Of a DNA stretch of 64,000 nt, positions 53,198-62,135 are shown piece after piece. Source of the stretch: Rivibacter sp049446155 (GTDB taxonomy: Bacteria; Pseudomonadota; Gammaproteobacteria; Burkholderiales; Burkholderiaceae_C); the NCBI RefSeq assembly GCF_049446155.1, contig NZ_JBMSEE010000003.1, positions 124,001 to 188,000 on the forward strand. Reading direction: 5' to 3'. How positions within the stretch are numbered: position 1 is the stretch's first letter; each line of letters opens with the position of its first letter. A program made the position numbers and the translations under genes. Under the pieces are notes generated by a model. That model was not told the origin of the DNA. It saw only the letters and a list, made by a program, of their open reading frames with translations, and did not search any database.

Positions 53198-54546
53198 GCG
53201 TTCGAGGCCACCGGCAGCGAGGGCCGGCCGATCGCGTGGTACTCGATGCCGAAGGCCTGCATGGTCTCGGGCTCGAACAGGTTGCGGCCGTCGAACACCA
53301 GCGGCTGCTTGAGCGCAGCCTTGATGCCTTCGAAGTCCGGGCTGCGGAACTCCTTCCACTCGGTCACGATGACCAGCGCGTCGGCGCCCTGCAGCGCCTT
53401 GGCGGCCGATGCGGCGTAGCGCAGGCCCGGCTGATCGGGCATCGCGCGCTGTGCCTCCTTCATCGCGACCGGGTCGAAGGCGACGATCTCGGCGCCGCGC
53501 GCGGCGAGCGCCGCGATCAGCACGCGGCTGGGCGCTTCGCGCATGTCGTCGGTGCCGGGCTTGAAGGCCAGGCCCCACAGCGCGAAACGCTTGCCCGACA
53601 GATCCTTGCCCAGGCGCGCGACGATCTTGTCCTCGAGCACGCGCTTTTGCCGCTCGTTGGCCGACTCGACCGCCGTCAGCACCTCGAGCCTGTGGCCGAC
53701 CTCGGAGGCGCTCTTGATCAGCGCCTTCACGTCCTTCGGGAAGCATGAACCGCCGTAGCCGGTGCCGGCATACAGGAAGTGCGTGCCGATGCGCGGATCG
53801 CTGCCGATGCCCACGCGCACGTGCTCGATGTCCGCGCCCACCGCGTCGGCCAGCCGCGACAGCTCGTTCATGAAGCTGATGCGCGTGGCCAGCATCGCGT
53901 TGGCCGCGTACTTGGTGAACTCGGCACTGCGGATGTCCATCACCAGCAGGCGGTCGTGGTTGCGCAGGTAGGGCGCGTACAGCGCCTTCATCATGAAGAC
54001 GGCGCGCTGGTCGCCGGCGTCGGCGCCGATCACCACGCGGTCGGGCCGCATGAAGTCGTTGACTGCGGCACCTTCCTTGAGGAACTCGGGGTTGGAGACC
54101 ACCGAGAACTCCATCGACACGCCGCGCCTGGCGAGCGCCTCGGCCACCGCCGCGCGCACCTTGTCGGCGGTGCCGACGGGCACGGTGCTCTTGTCGATGA
54201 TGACCTTGTAGTCCGTCATGCGCTCGCCGATCGCGCGCGCGGCGGCGATCACGTACTGCAGGTCGGCCGAGCCGTCCTCGTCGGGCGGCGTGCCGACCGC
54301 GATAAACTGCAGCGTGCCGTGGGCGACCGCATGGTCGACGTCGGTCGTGAACTCCAGGCGCCCGCCGGCGGCGTTGCGGCGCACCACTTCCTCGAGACCG
54401 GGCTCGTAGATCGGGATGCCGCCCGATTTCAGCGTCTCGATCTTGCGCGGGTCGACATCGAGGCACAGCACGTGGTTGCCCATCTCGGCCAGGCAGGCCC
54501 CGGTCACCAGACCGACATAGCCGGTCCCTACGACGGTGATCTTCAT
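53194..54546 (-). CDS. ugd: UDP-glucose 6-dehydrogenase
   Basis: Two-step oxidation of UDP-glucose to UDP-glucuronate. The 450 residues start MKITVVGTGYVGLVTGACLAEMG as typical, with STVPVGTADKV, SNPEFLKEG, the catalytic cysteine in YGGSCFPKDV and WGLAFKPGTDDMREAPS. It is distinct from the two WecC proteins. It heads the minus-strand run to kpsS and is divergent from the second wecB across 212 bases. Confidence 0.95.
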   Translation of the reverse strand: MKITVVGTGYVGLVTGACLAEMGNHVLCLDVDPRKIETLKSGGIPIYEPGLEEVVRRNAAGGRLEFTTDVDHAVAHGTLQFIAVGTPPDEDGSADLQYVIAAARAIGERMTDYKVIIDKSTVPVGTADKVRAAVAEALARRGVSMEFSVVSNPEFLKEGAAVNDFMRPDRVVIGADAGDQRAVFMMKALYAPYLRNHDRLLVMDIRSAEFTKYAANAMLATRISFMNELSRLADAVGADIEHVRVGIGSDPRIGTHFLYAGTGYGGSCFPKDVKALIKSASEVGHRLEVLTAVESANERQKRVLEDKIVARLGKDLSGKRFALWGLAFKPGTDDMREAPSRVLIAALAARGAEIVAFDPVAMKEAQRAMPDQPGLRYAASAAKALQGADALVIVTEWKEFRSPDFEGIKAALKQPLVFDGRNLFEPETMQAFGIEYHAIGRPSLPVASNA

Positions 54547-54723
54547 AGCGCGTCCGTTTCCACTGAATCCTGGCGCCGCCGCGGCGGCGCAATCCCGGAT
54601 TGTTTCACGCCCACGCCCGCAGCCGCGCCAGCGCGCGGCGTCGAGAACTCCTCACGCATTCCAGGGTGCCGGACCCACCGGAACCAAGGGGGCGCCAAGG
54701 GGCGTCGCCGGCCGGTCGCTTGC

Positions 54724-54729
54724 CACAAT
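54724..54729 (+). promoter_or_regulatory. Possible -10 for the second wecB-wecC operon
   Basis: CACAAT lies 29 bases before the wecB ATG in the 212-base ugd-wecB divergent gap. No good -35 is seen. AAGGGAG precedes the start. Confidence 0.3.
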
Positions 54730-54758
54730 CCCGGCAACGGCTGCACGCAAGGGAGCAG

Positions 54759-55883
54759 ATGAAGGTATTGACTGTTTTCGGCACGCGGCCGGAGGCCATC
54801 AAGATGGCGCCGCTGGTCAAGCGCCTGGAGGCCACGGCCGGCATCGACGGCCGGGTGTGCGTGACCGCCCAGCACCGCCAGATGCTCGACCAGGTGCTCG
54901 AGCTGTTCGAGATCCGACCCGACCATGACCTCAACGTCATGCGCCCGGGCCAGGACCTGTACTCGATCACCAGCGAGATCCTGCAGTCGATCCGCCGCGT
55001 CTACGAGGCCGAGCGCCCCGAAGTGGTGCTCGTGCACGGCGACACCACCACCACCTTTGCCGCCACCCTGGCCGCGTTCTACCAGCGCATCCCGGTCGGC
55101 CACGTCGAGGCGGGGCTGCGCACCGGCAACCTCTACTCGCCCTGGCCCGAGGAGGCCAACCGCAAGCTCACCGGCGCGCTGGCGCGCCTGCACTTCGCGC
55201 CCACGCCCACCTCGCGCGAGAACCTGGTGCGCGAGAGCGTGCCGGCGGCCCACGTGGTCGTGACCGGCAACACGGTCATCGATGCGCTGCTGGCCGTGCG
55301 CGCCAAGCTGGAGGCCTCGAGCAGCCTCTCGGCGCAGCTCGCCGCGCGCTTTCCCTATCTGCGCAAGGGCGCGCGGCTGCTCTTGATCACCGGCCACCGC
55401 CGCGAGAACTTCGGCAACGGCTTCGAGCGCATCTGCGAAGCCATTGCGCAGCTAGCCAAGCGCTACCCGGACATGGACCTGGTCTACCCGGTGCACCTGA
55501 ACCCCAACGTGCAGGAGCCGGTGAACCGGCTGCTGTCGGGCATTCCCAACGTGCACCTGATCGAGCCGCTGGACTACCTGCCCTTCGTCTACCTGATGAC
55601 GCGCTCGACGGTGATCCTCACCGACTCCGGCGGCGTGCAGGAAGAGGCGCCTTCCCTGGGCAAGCCGGTGCTGGTGATGCGCGACACCACCGAGCGGCCC
55701 GAGGCGGTCGATGCCGGCACGGTGCGCCTGGTCGGCACCGACGTGGCCAAGATCGTCGAAGGCGTCTCGCTGCTGCTCGACGACCGCAGCGAGTACGAGC
55801 GCATGAGCTTCGCCCACAACCCCTACGGCGATGGCCATGCCTGCGAGCGCATCGTCGATGCGCTGCTGACCCGTCTTTCCTGA
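54759..55883 (+). CDS. wecB: UDP-GlcNAc 2-epimerase (non-hydrolysing), copy 2
   Basis: Same length (374 residues) and catalytic set as copy 1: D95, E117, E131, H212. The start MKVLTVFGTRPEAIKMAPLV is supported by AAGGGAG about 3-9 bases upstream; the frame is open for 53 codons before it. Differences from copy 1 are scattered and conservative, so both copies are presumably functional. Paired with wecC copy 2 after 25 bases. Confidence 0.95.
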   Translation: MKVLTVFGTRPEAIKMAPLVKRLEATAGIDGRVCVTAQHRQMLDQVLELFEIRPDHDLNVMRPGQDLYSITSEILQSIRRVYEAERPEVVLVHGDTTTTFAATLAAFYQRIPVGHVEAGLRTGNLYSPWPEEANRKLTGALARLHFAPTPTSRENLVRESVPAAHVVVTGNTVIDALLAVRAKLEASSSLSAQLAARFPYLRKGARLLLITGHRRENFGNGFERICEAIAQLAKRYPDMDLVYPVHLNPNVQEPVNRLLSGIPNVHLIEPLDYLPFVYLMTRSTVILTDSGGVQEEAPSLGKPVLVMRDTTERPEAVDAGTVRLVGTDVAKIVEGVSLLLDDRSEYERMSFAHNPYGDGHACERIVDALLTRLS

Positions 55884-55908
55884 TCGACTGCCTGCTCGAG
55901 TTTTCTCC

Positions 55909-57180
55909 ATGAACAGTCCCGAGAAGTTCTCCACCGTCTCGATGATCGGCCTGGGCTACATCGGCTTGCCCACCGCGGCCATGTTCGCCGCGCGGCGCAC
56001 CCAGGTCATCGGCGTGGACATCAACCAGCACGCGGTCGACACGATCAACGAGGGGCGCATCCACATCGTCGAGCCCGAGCTGGACATGATCGTGCACAGC
56101 GCCGTGCACGAGGGCCACCTGCGCGCCACGACGAAGCCGGAGGCGGCTGATGCTTTCCTGATTGCCGTGCCCACGCCGTTCAAGGGCGACCACGAGCCGG
56201 ATGTGAGCTTCGTCGAGGCGGCCGCGCGCTCGATCGCGCCGGTGCTGCGCCGGGGCAACCTGGTGGTGCTGGAGTCGACTTCGCCGGTGGGCACGACCGA
56301 ACTGCTGGTGCAGTGGCTGGCCGAAGCGCGCCCGGACTTGCGTTTCCCGACCGAGGGCGTCACCGATGGCAGCCAGGTCGACGTCAACGTCGCCTACTGC
56401 CCCGAGCGCGTGCTCCCCGGCCAGGTGGTGCGCGAACTGGTGGCCAACGATCGCATCATCGGCGGGCTGACCGCGCGTTGCTCGCAGCGCGCGGTGGACC
56501 TGTACCGCATCTTTGTGCAAGGCGAGCTGCTGGTAACCAACGCGCGCACGGCCGAGATGTGCAAGCTCACGGAGAACTCGTTCCGTGACGTCAACATCGC
56601 CTTCGCCAACGAGCTGTCGATCATCTGCGACCGTCTGGACATCAATGTGTGGGAGCTCATCCGCCTGGCCAATCGCCATCCGCGCGTGAAGATCCTGCAG
56701 CCCGGCGCCGGCGTCGGCGGCCATTGCATCGCGGTCGATCCCTGGTTCATCGTCGACAAGACGCCTGAACAGGCACGTCTCATTCGCACCGCCCGCGAGG
56801 TCAATGACGGCAAACCGTTGTGGGTGCTCGAGAAGGTGCGCGAGGCCATTGCTCGCTGCGGCAAGAGCGAATCGGACGCCCGCATCGCCGTGCTCGGCCT
56901 CGCCTTCAAGCCCAACATCGACGACCTGCGCGAAAGCCCCGCGCTGCACATCGCCGAGCACCTGGTGCGCAGCACGCGCGCCCAGCTTCGCTTCGTCGAG
57001 CCCAACGTGAAGTCGCTGCCGCGCACGCTCGAAGCCGGCCGTCTGGTCAGCCTCGAGGCGGGCCTCGACGGTGCCGACATCGTGCTGGTGCTGGTGGGCC
57101 ACCGCGAGTTCGCCGACCTCGCCGGCAAGCTCGGCAAGGAGCAGGTGGTGATCGACGCGGTGGGCGCGGTCGTCGGCTGA
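55909..57180 (+). CDS. wecC: UDP-N-acetyl-D-mannosamine dehydrogenase, copy 2
   Basis: The 423-residue enzyme has MIGLGYIGLPTAAMFAARR, VAYCPERVLPG and catalytic C273 in GVGGHCIAVDP. Against copy 1 it has a 3-residue shorter N-terminus and a 3-residue longer loop near 150-160, so the cysteine number is the same. It converges on a methyltransferase gene with 11 bases between. Confidence 0.95.
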   Translation: MNSPEKFSTVSMIGLGYIGLPTAAMFAARRTQVIGVDINQHAVDTINEGRIHIVEPELDMIVHSAVHEGHLRATTKPEAADAFLIAVPTPFKGDHEPDVSFVEAAARSIAPVLRRGNLVVLESTSPVGTTELLVQWLAEARPDLRFPTEGVTDGSQVDVNVAYCPERVLPGQVVRELVANDRIIGGLTARCSQRAVDLYRIFVQGELLVTNARTAEMCKLTENSFRDVNIAFANELSIICDRLDINVWELIRLANRHPRVKILQPGAGVGGHCIAVDPWFIVDKTPEQARLIRTAREVNDGKPLWVLEKVREAIARCGKSESDARIAVLGLAFKPNIDDLRESPALHIAEHLVRSTRAQLRFVEPNVKSLPRTLEAGRLVSLEAGLDGADIVLVLVGHREFADLAGKLGKEQVVIDAVGAVVG

Positions 57181-57191
57181 ACGAACGCCGT

Positions 57192-57881
57192 TCAGGCCTT
57201 CACGGCCCACACGAGGCGATGGGTGCGCAACGGCCACAGGCAGGCCGAAGCGGCACCCAGCAGCGCCGCCGGTAAGCGCCGCGCGATCGGCGGCGCGAGC
57301 GTCACGCGCCGCACGTCGAACCGCGCCTGGGGAAACAGTGCGCGCACGCGCCGCATCGGCACGCCCCGCACGTCCGGATTGCGCGGGTTGTCGACCGCGA
57401 AGTCGTACCAGAGCACGCCGCCGCCCGGCGCGACCCAGCGCCACATCGCCTCGGCCAGGCGCTGCTGGAAAGCATCGTCGAGCAGCGACGAGAACACGGT
57501 GAAGGCGAGCACGGCCTGCTGACTGAGCGGCGCGATGTCGGCAGCGAGCGCGTCGCCCTCGATCACCCGCACCGCGCCCGGCAGCGATGCCCGTGCGGCC
57601 GCAGCACGCTCGGGCAGCAGCTCCACGCCGGTCAGCCGCGCCGGCTCGGCGCCGAGCCGGATCAGGTCCAGCAGGTTGCCGCCGGCGCCGCAGCCGACTT
57701 CGAGCATCGAGCGGCCGGCCAGCGTGGTCCAGCCGTGCGCCCTCCACAGCGAGACCATGGCACGCAGCCGCTCCTGCTGGGCCTGCTGCGCGGCGGCATT
57801 AAAGAGGCTGTAGCGCCCTTCGCCGGCGGCCGTGTCGCGGCGCGCATAGCGCGCGGCCAGGGCCCGCAGCTCGTCGCTCAC
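57192..57881 (-). CDS. Class I SAM-dependent methyltransferase
   Basis: The 229-residue protein has SMLEVGCGAGGNLLDLI as SAM motif I, TGVELLPERAAAAR as motif II and RWVAPGGGVLWYDFAVDNP later. It starts with GTG overlapping the previous gene's stop (GTGA). The frame continues upstream inside the GT2 gene, but that part is antisense-like composition. It may methylate a glycan or a lipid-linked intermediate; the target is unknown. Confidence 0.82.
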   Translation of the reverse strand: MSDELRALAARYARRDTAAGEGRYSLFNAAAQQAQQERLRAMVSLWRAHGWTTLAGRSMLEVGCGAGGNLLDLIRLGAEPARLTGVELLPERAAAARASLPGAVRVIEGDALAADIAPLSQQAVLAFTVFSSLLDDAFQQRLAEAMWRWVAPGGGVLWYDFAVDNPRNPDVRGVPMRRVRALFPQARFDVRRVTLAPPIARRLPAALLGAASACLWPLRTHRLVWAVKA

Positions 57882-58912
57882 CGCGTCACCACCCCAAACC
57901 CCGCCGACGGCCGGCGCTTCGTGATCACGTCGAACCACCCGCGCAGCGTCCCGAGCCCATAGCCGCCGTGCGTCGTGACGATCACCAGCGGCAGCATCGG
58001 CAGCAGTTCCCAGCCCGCCTTGCGCGCGATCGAGACCGAGGCGCCGAGCGCGTAGAACGCGTACAGCCAGCCCAGCCAAGCGAAGCCCCGCGCCGCCGCG
58101 GGCGATACCAAGCCCAGCACCAGCAGCAGCGCCATCAGCGCGACGAAGGCGCCCGGCACCAGCTGGCGCAGCGATGCCGGCCGGCCGTGCTTGCGCGTCA
58201 CGAAGGGCTTCCAGTAGCCGTACTGCAGCTGCTGGCGAAACAGCTGGCCGAGCGTCGCGCGCGGCCAGTAGCTCGAGACGATCTCGCGGCTTTGCCACAC
58301 ACGCGCGCCGGCCCGCGCGAGGCGCAGGTTGTGCTCGTCGTCCTGGTTGCGCACCAGCTGCTCGTCGAAGCCGCCGTGCTGCTCGAAGGTGCGGCGCGGC
58401 CAGCAGCCGAGGTAGACGGTGTCGACCGGGCCCTCGTACTCGAGGTCGCGCGAGCGCGCGCCGCCCATCACCCAGCGCGACTGGAACGCCGCCGCGATCG
58501 CCTCCTGCACGACGCCCTCGCCCTCGGCCCTCCATGGCCCGCCGACGTTGTCGGCGCCGGTGCGCTCGAGCGCGGCGATGCACTGCGCGAGGTAGTCGCT
58601 CTCGTAGCTGGTGTGCAGGTCCATGCGCGCGATCAGCGCGCCGCGCGCCTGCTCGAGGCAGCGGTTCAGGCCGGTCGAGACGATGCGCTTCGGGTTGTCG
58701 ATCAGCCGGAAGCGCGTGTCCTCGGCGCAGCGCGCGAGCAGCCGGTTGCGCGTGCCGTCGGTGCTGCGGCCGTCGGCGATCAGCGCCTCGAAGCTCCAGC
58801 CATCGGGCAGCTCCTGCTCGGCGATCGCGTCACAGAACGCGTCGAGGTGGGCGATCTCGTTGAAGCACGGCGCGATGATCGAGATCAGGCGCGGCTGGCC
58901 GTGGGCATTCAT
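57878..58912 (-). CDS. Family 2 glycosyltransferase with C-terminal membrane segments
   Basis: The 344 residues contain ISIIAPCFNEIAHLDAF, ALIADGRSTDGTRN, ARMDLHTSYESDYL as the DxD-like site and GGFDEQLVRNQDDEHNLRL as the acceptor region; two or three membrane helices lie at the C-terminus (about 255-320). It likely works at the inner membrane on a lipid-linked sugar. Same-strand overlaps of 4 bases on both sides place it in an operon with the methyltransferase, GT4, acyltransferase and Wzx genes. Confidence 0.88.
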   Translation of the reverse strand: MNAHGQPRLISIIAPCFNEIAHLDAFCDAIAEQELPDGWSFEALIADGRSTDGTRNRLLARCAEDTRFRLIDNPKRIVSTGLNRCLEQARGALIARMDLHTSYESDYLAQCIAALERTGADNVGGPWRAEGEGVVQEAIAAAFQSRWVMGGARSRDLEYEGPVDTVYLGCWPRRTFEQHGGFDEQLVRNQDDEHNLRLARAGARVWQSREIVSSYWPRATLGQLFRQQLQYGYWKPFVTRKHGRPASLRQLVPGAFVALMALLLVLGLVSPAAARGFAWLGWLYAFYALGASVSIARKAGWELLPMLPLVIVTTHGGYGLGTLRGWFDVITKRRPSAGFGVVTR

Positions 58913-60021
58913 GTCGTCGCTCCTCCTGGCGCGGGAGCCTGGAGCCACAGCGACTCGTACAGCACCGCCATGCGGTCCATCTGGCCGCGCCGCGAGCCCT
59001 TCTGCTCGACCAGCCTGCGGTTGCGCTCGCCCAGGGTTCGCACCTGAGCGCGGTCGTCGCACAGGCGGATCAGCGCGCGCGCGAGCGCCGCGTCGTCGCG
59101 CGGCGGCACGCGCCAGGCCGCGTCGACCCAGGGCCGGTTGGCCGGCAGGTCGCTCGCCACCACCGCGACGCCGCAGGCCATCGACTCCAGCATCGCGACC
59201 GAGGTGGCGTCGCTCGTCGGCACCGTGACCGACACCGACGCGCGCTGCAGCGCCTCGACCATGCCCACGTCATCCGTGCGGCCGATCAGGCGCAGCGCGT
59301 CGTCGCCGAGCTCGAGCTGGATCGCCAGCGAATGCAGCTCGCGGTCGAGCGGCCCACCGCCCAGCAGCGTGAGCACTGCATTCGCCTCGGGGCGCTCGTG
59401 GCGCAGCCGCGCGAAGGCGCGCAGGATCACGTCGATGTTGTAGTTCGGTTCCCAGTTGCGCAGGCTCACGATCTCGAAGCCGGCCTTGGCCGCACGAGCG
59501 GGGCGGAAGCGGTCGGTGTCGGCGCCCCACAGCACCTCGTGGCAGGGCGCGCGCACGCCATAGCCGCGGATCGCCTCGATCACGTCGGCCGAGTCGGCCG
59601 TCACGAGCTGCGCCTGGCGCAGGCTCCAGCCGACCAGACCGCTCATGAAGCTGCCGCGCAGGCCCGGTTCGCGCGGCGTGACGAGGATGTCCGAGCCCCA
59701 CGCGGTGAGCACCTTGGGCACCGGATAGCCGCAGGCCGCGGCCCACAGACCGTAGGAGGTGACGTAGTGGCCGTGCACCCAGTGCGGCCGGATGCGGCGC
59801 GCGAGCGCGCGCACCTGCGGAATCGCGCGGAACCAGCCGAGCGCGCTGTCGCCCTCGTGCAGCGCGATCACCTCCTTGGACCCGGCGATCGTGCCGGGGC
59901 GGCGGGTGACGACGTAGCACTCGAACTGGCGCTCGGCCATGGCCTGCACCCAGCGGCGCGTGTGGATGTTGCTGGCGTCGGCGAAAAACAGGATGCGCCG
60001 AGAGGTGTCGGTGGCTGTCAT
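58909..60021 (-). CDS. Family 4 (GT-B) glycosyltransferase
   Basis: The 370 residues begin MTATDTSRRILFFADASNIH and show VHGHYVTSYGLWAAA, TAWGSDILVTPREP, LLGGGPLDRELHSLA and the donor-binding block PTSDATSVAMLESMACGVAVVAS. The ATG at 60021 overlaps the acyltransferase stop. Donor and acceptor are unknown. Confidence 0.9.
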   Translation of the reverse strand: MTATDTSRRILFFADASNIHTRRWVQAMAERQFECYVVTRRPGTIAGSKEVIALHEGDSALGWFRAIPQVRALARRIRPHWVHGHYVTSYGLWAAACGYPVPKVLTAWGSDILVTPREPGLRGSFMSGLVGWSLRQAQLVTADSADVIEAIRGYGVRAPCHEVLWGADTDRFRPARAAKAGFEIVSLRNWEPNYNIDVILRAFARLRHERPEANAVLTLLGGGPLDRELHSLAIQLELGDDALRLIGRTDDVGMVEALQRASVSVTVPTSDATSVAMLESMACGVAVVASDLPANRPWVDAAWRVPPRDDAALARALIRLCDDRAQVRTLGERNRRLVEQKGSRRGQMDRMAVLYESLWLQAPAPGGATT

Positions 60022-60635
60022 GCGTTCCCCGCCTGCTCGATGACCTTTCTCACCCACGCCTCGTAGGCATCGCGCTGCGCCGCACCGAAAGCCGTCTCGC
60101 CCTGGCGCTCGATCCATGCGCGGTCGCCCTCGCGCACGTCGCCGACCACGCGCGCCGGCTGGCCCTCGACAATCGCGAAGTCCGGCACCTCGCCGCGCAC
60201 GTAGCTGTAGGCGCGCACCAGCACGCCGACGCCGATCCGGCTGCCGGGCGCGATCGTGCTATGCGGGCCGATGAAGCTCCAGGCGCCGATCGCCGTGGCC
60301 GCGTGCTCGTAGCCGGCCGGGCTCGGGTGGCCGAAGTAGCGCTCGCGCTCCAGGCGCAGCGCGCGGTGGCTGGAATGCGTCAGCACCGAGACGTGGTTGG
60401 TGATCTGCACGCCATCGCCGATGTCCAGGCCGCCCGAAGCGTCGATGAAGTTGTGGTGGCCGATGAAGACGTGGTCGCCGAGCACCAGCTTGTGCGGCGA
60501 TTCGATCGCGGTGCCGGTGCTCACGCGCGTGTGCGCGAGCCAGCGGCCGTCAGCGGCGCGGCAGCCGTAGAGCATGCGCGGCGCGGCCAGCCAGGCGTGG
60601 CAGCGGCGCAGGGGGGCGAGCAGATTGCGCAGCAA
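60018..60635 (-). CDS. Left-handed beta-helix (hexapeptide) O-acyltransferase
   Basis: The 205-residue product has hexapeptide repeats (LVLGDHVFIGHHNFI, GLDIGDGVQITNHVSV, TAIGAWSFIGPHSTIAPGSRIGVGVLVRAYSYV) and a catalytic-type His pair in THSSHRAL, as in the WbbJ/NodL group. The start is uncertain: a TTG 5 bases after the wzx stop is used; an ATG at codon 21 is an alternative. Probably acetylates a glycan sugar, or works as a PglD-like N-acetyltransferase. Confidence 0.82.
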   Translation of the reverse strand: MLRNLLAPLRRCHAWLAAPRMLYGCRAADGRWLAHTRVSTGTAIESPHKLVLGDHVFIGHHNFIDASGGLDIGDGVQITNHVSVLTHSSHRALRLERERYFGHPSPAGYEHAATAIGAWSFIGPHSTIAPGSRIGVGVLVRAYSYVRGEVPDFAIVEGQPARVVGDVREGDRAWIERQGETAFGAAQRDAYEAWVRKVIEQAGNA

Positions 60636-60640
60636 GGCGT

Positions 60641-61948
60641 TCAGCGTGACGTCGAGGCGGGGCGCTCATTCTCACCGGCAGCCGCGCGCTCGGGCAGCCC
60701 CCGCCACAGCGCCGCGGCCGGCAGGCCGGCGTCTCGCAGGAAGAGGCGCAGCGCGACGGCGATCGCCAGCAGGTAGCCGGCGCTCGTCGCCAGCGCCGCG
60801 CCCGGCGCGCCCAGGCGCGGCACCGCCAGCGCGGCGACCGCCAGCGTGATCGCCAGCGACAGCCCGGCGATGCCGGCCGACCACTGCGGGCGTCCGCGAT
60901 GGTTGGTGTAGTAGGCCGACAGGCTGGAGGCCGCCGCGTAGCCGGCAACGCCCGGCAGCAGCAGCACCAGCGGCACGATCGCGCCGGCATAGGCCGCGCC
61001 GAGCACGGCCGGCAGCAGCGCCCAGGCCAGCAGCGCCAGCAGCGGCGCGGCCGCCAGCGTCGCGCCCAGGTTGATGCGCACCGCGCGCAGCGTCAGCGCC
61101 GCGGCCTCGCGCGCGTCGGGGCTGCCGATGCGGTGGTAGGCCGCCACCGTGACCGCCGACGACAGCAGCCACAGCAGCTCGGCCACCTGCACCGCGACCG
61201 AGTAGACGCCCGCTTCGCTCAAGCCGCGCAGCCGCTCGACGAGAAACAGCGTCGCGCGGTAGTTGGCCAGGCTCACGAGGTTGGTGACGGCGATCACCGC
61301 AACGAAGCGCCAGGCCTCGCGCGGCGCGGTCGGCGCCGGTTCGGCCGGGCCGGCACGGTCCTCGCACCACGCGACGGCACCGGCGGCCAAGCCCACCGCG
61401 GCCTTGCCGGCAGCCCAGGCCGCCAGCACCAGGACCACCGTGCTCGAGTGCAGCGTCGCGGCCGCGAGCAGCACGGCCAGCACCACGGCCGGCGCCGCCA
61501 CCAGCGGCAGGTTCAGCGCCAGCAGCCGGCCTTGGCCCATCCACAGCCCGGTGGCCGTGGGCACCATCAGCGTCAGCGGAGCCACGAGCGCGAGCAGCCA
61601 CAGGTGGCGGTACGGATCGGCCTGCGCCACCACCGCCCACGCCGCCAGCACCGCCGCGGCGACGATGCCGAACAGGACGGCCGCTCCCAGCAGCCGCCGC
61701 GCGCGCCCGGCCGGCAGCGCGCCACGCCGCTGCGAGACCTCGCGCGCCAGCAGCAGCCCGAGGCCGGAGCCCAGCGTGACCAGCGCCGACTCCACCGCGA
61801 CGAACAGCGCGAAGGCACCCTGCACCGCGGGCCCCAGCCGCGCCACCGCGACCAGGATCGCCAGCCCGAGGCCCACCGCGAGCAGCTTGGCGCCCAGGTT
61901 GAGCGCGGCACCGGACAGCAAGGGGCGTTGGGACGGCTGTGAACTCAT
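60641..61948 (-). CDS. Wzx-like flippase (MOP/MVF superfamily)
   Basis: A 435-residue integral membrane protein with about 12-14 hydrophobic segments and no soluble domain; the start MSSQPSQRPLLSGAALNLG and the multi-pass pattern match the polysaccharide transporter (MATE-like) family. It would flip lipid-linked oligosaccharides. There is no Wzy-like protein in the window, so the partner for polymerisation is either elsewhere or not needed. Confidence 0.85.
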   Translation of the reverse strand: MSSQPSQRPLLSGAALNLGAKLLAVGLGLAILVAVARLGPAVQGAFALFVAVESALVTLGSGLGLLLAREVSQRRGALPAGRARRLLGAAVLFGIVAAAVLAAWAVVAQADPYRHLWLLALVAPLTLMVPTATGLWMGQGRLLALNLPLVAAPAVVLAVLLAAATLHSSTVVLVLAAWAAGKAAVGLAAGAVAWCEDRAGPAEPAPTAPREAWRFVAVIAVTNLVSLANYRATLFLVERLRGLSEAGVYSVAVQVAELLWLLSSAVTVAAYHRIGSPDAREAAALTLRAVRINLGATLAAAPLLALLAWALLPAVLGAAYAGAIVPLVLLLPGVAGYAAASSLSAYYTNHRGRPQWSAGIAGLSLAITLAVAALAVPRLGAPGAALATSAGYLLAIAVALRLFLRDAGLPAAALWRGLPERAAAGENERPASTSR

Positions 61949-61972
61949 GGGCGGCGCATTGTCGATGACCTG

Positions 61973-62062
61973 CTCCCTCTCCCAGCCTCCGTGGGAGGGC
62001 CGGGGTGAGGGCCGGGCCGAACCCCTCACCCCCACCCTCTCCCCGCCAGCGGGGCGAGGGAG
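61973..62062. repeat. Inverted pair of REP-like elements before lysS
   Basis: The two arms (61973-62011 and 62022-62062) are imperfect inverted copies, each with an inner small hairpin, built from CTCCCTC..CCC and GGGTGAGGG-type segments. This is the form of GC-rich REP doublets seen between genes in Burkholderiales and other proteobacteria. They fill most of the wzx-lysS gap. Confidence 0.65.
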
Positions 62063-62073
62063 CCCAGGGTCCC

Positions 62074-62079
62074 TAAAAT
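62074..62079 (+). promoter_or_regulatory. Possible -10 for lysS
   Basis: TAAAAT (5 of 6) lies 56 bases before the lysS ATG, directly after the REP-like pair. The -35 position is occupied by G-rich repeat sequence. Confidence 0.35.
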
Positions 62080-62135
62080 CGCGGGTTTCCATGCCCGGCG
62101 CGCCCCTTCCTCGCCGGTGCCCTTCGAAAGCCTCC

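Larger units (their letters stand above)
54759..57180 (+). repeat. wecB-wecC duplicated segment, right copy
   Basis: Same orientation and order as 28564-30994. This copy has a more uniform high-GC codon choice than the left copy, suggesting that the left one has a different history or is older in another background. Confidence 0.85.

Noticed and set aside
55618..57747. 709-codon minus-strand frame opposite wecB/wecC copy 2
   Set aside because: Antisense shadow; both plus-strand genes have intact catalytic residues.
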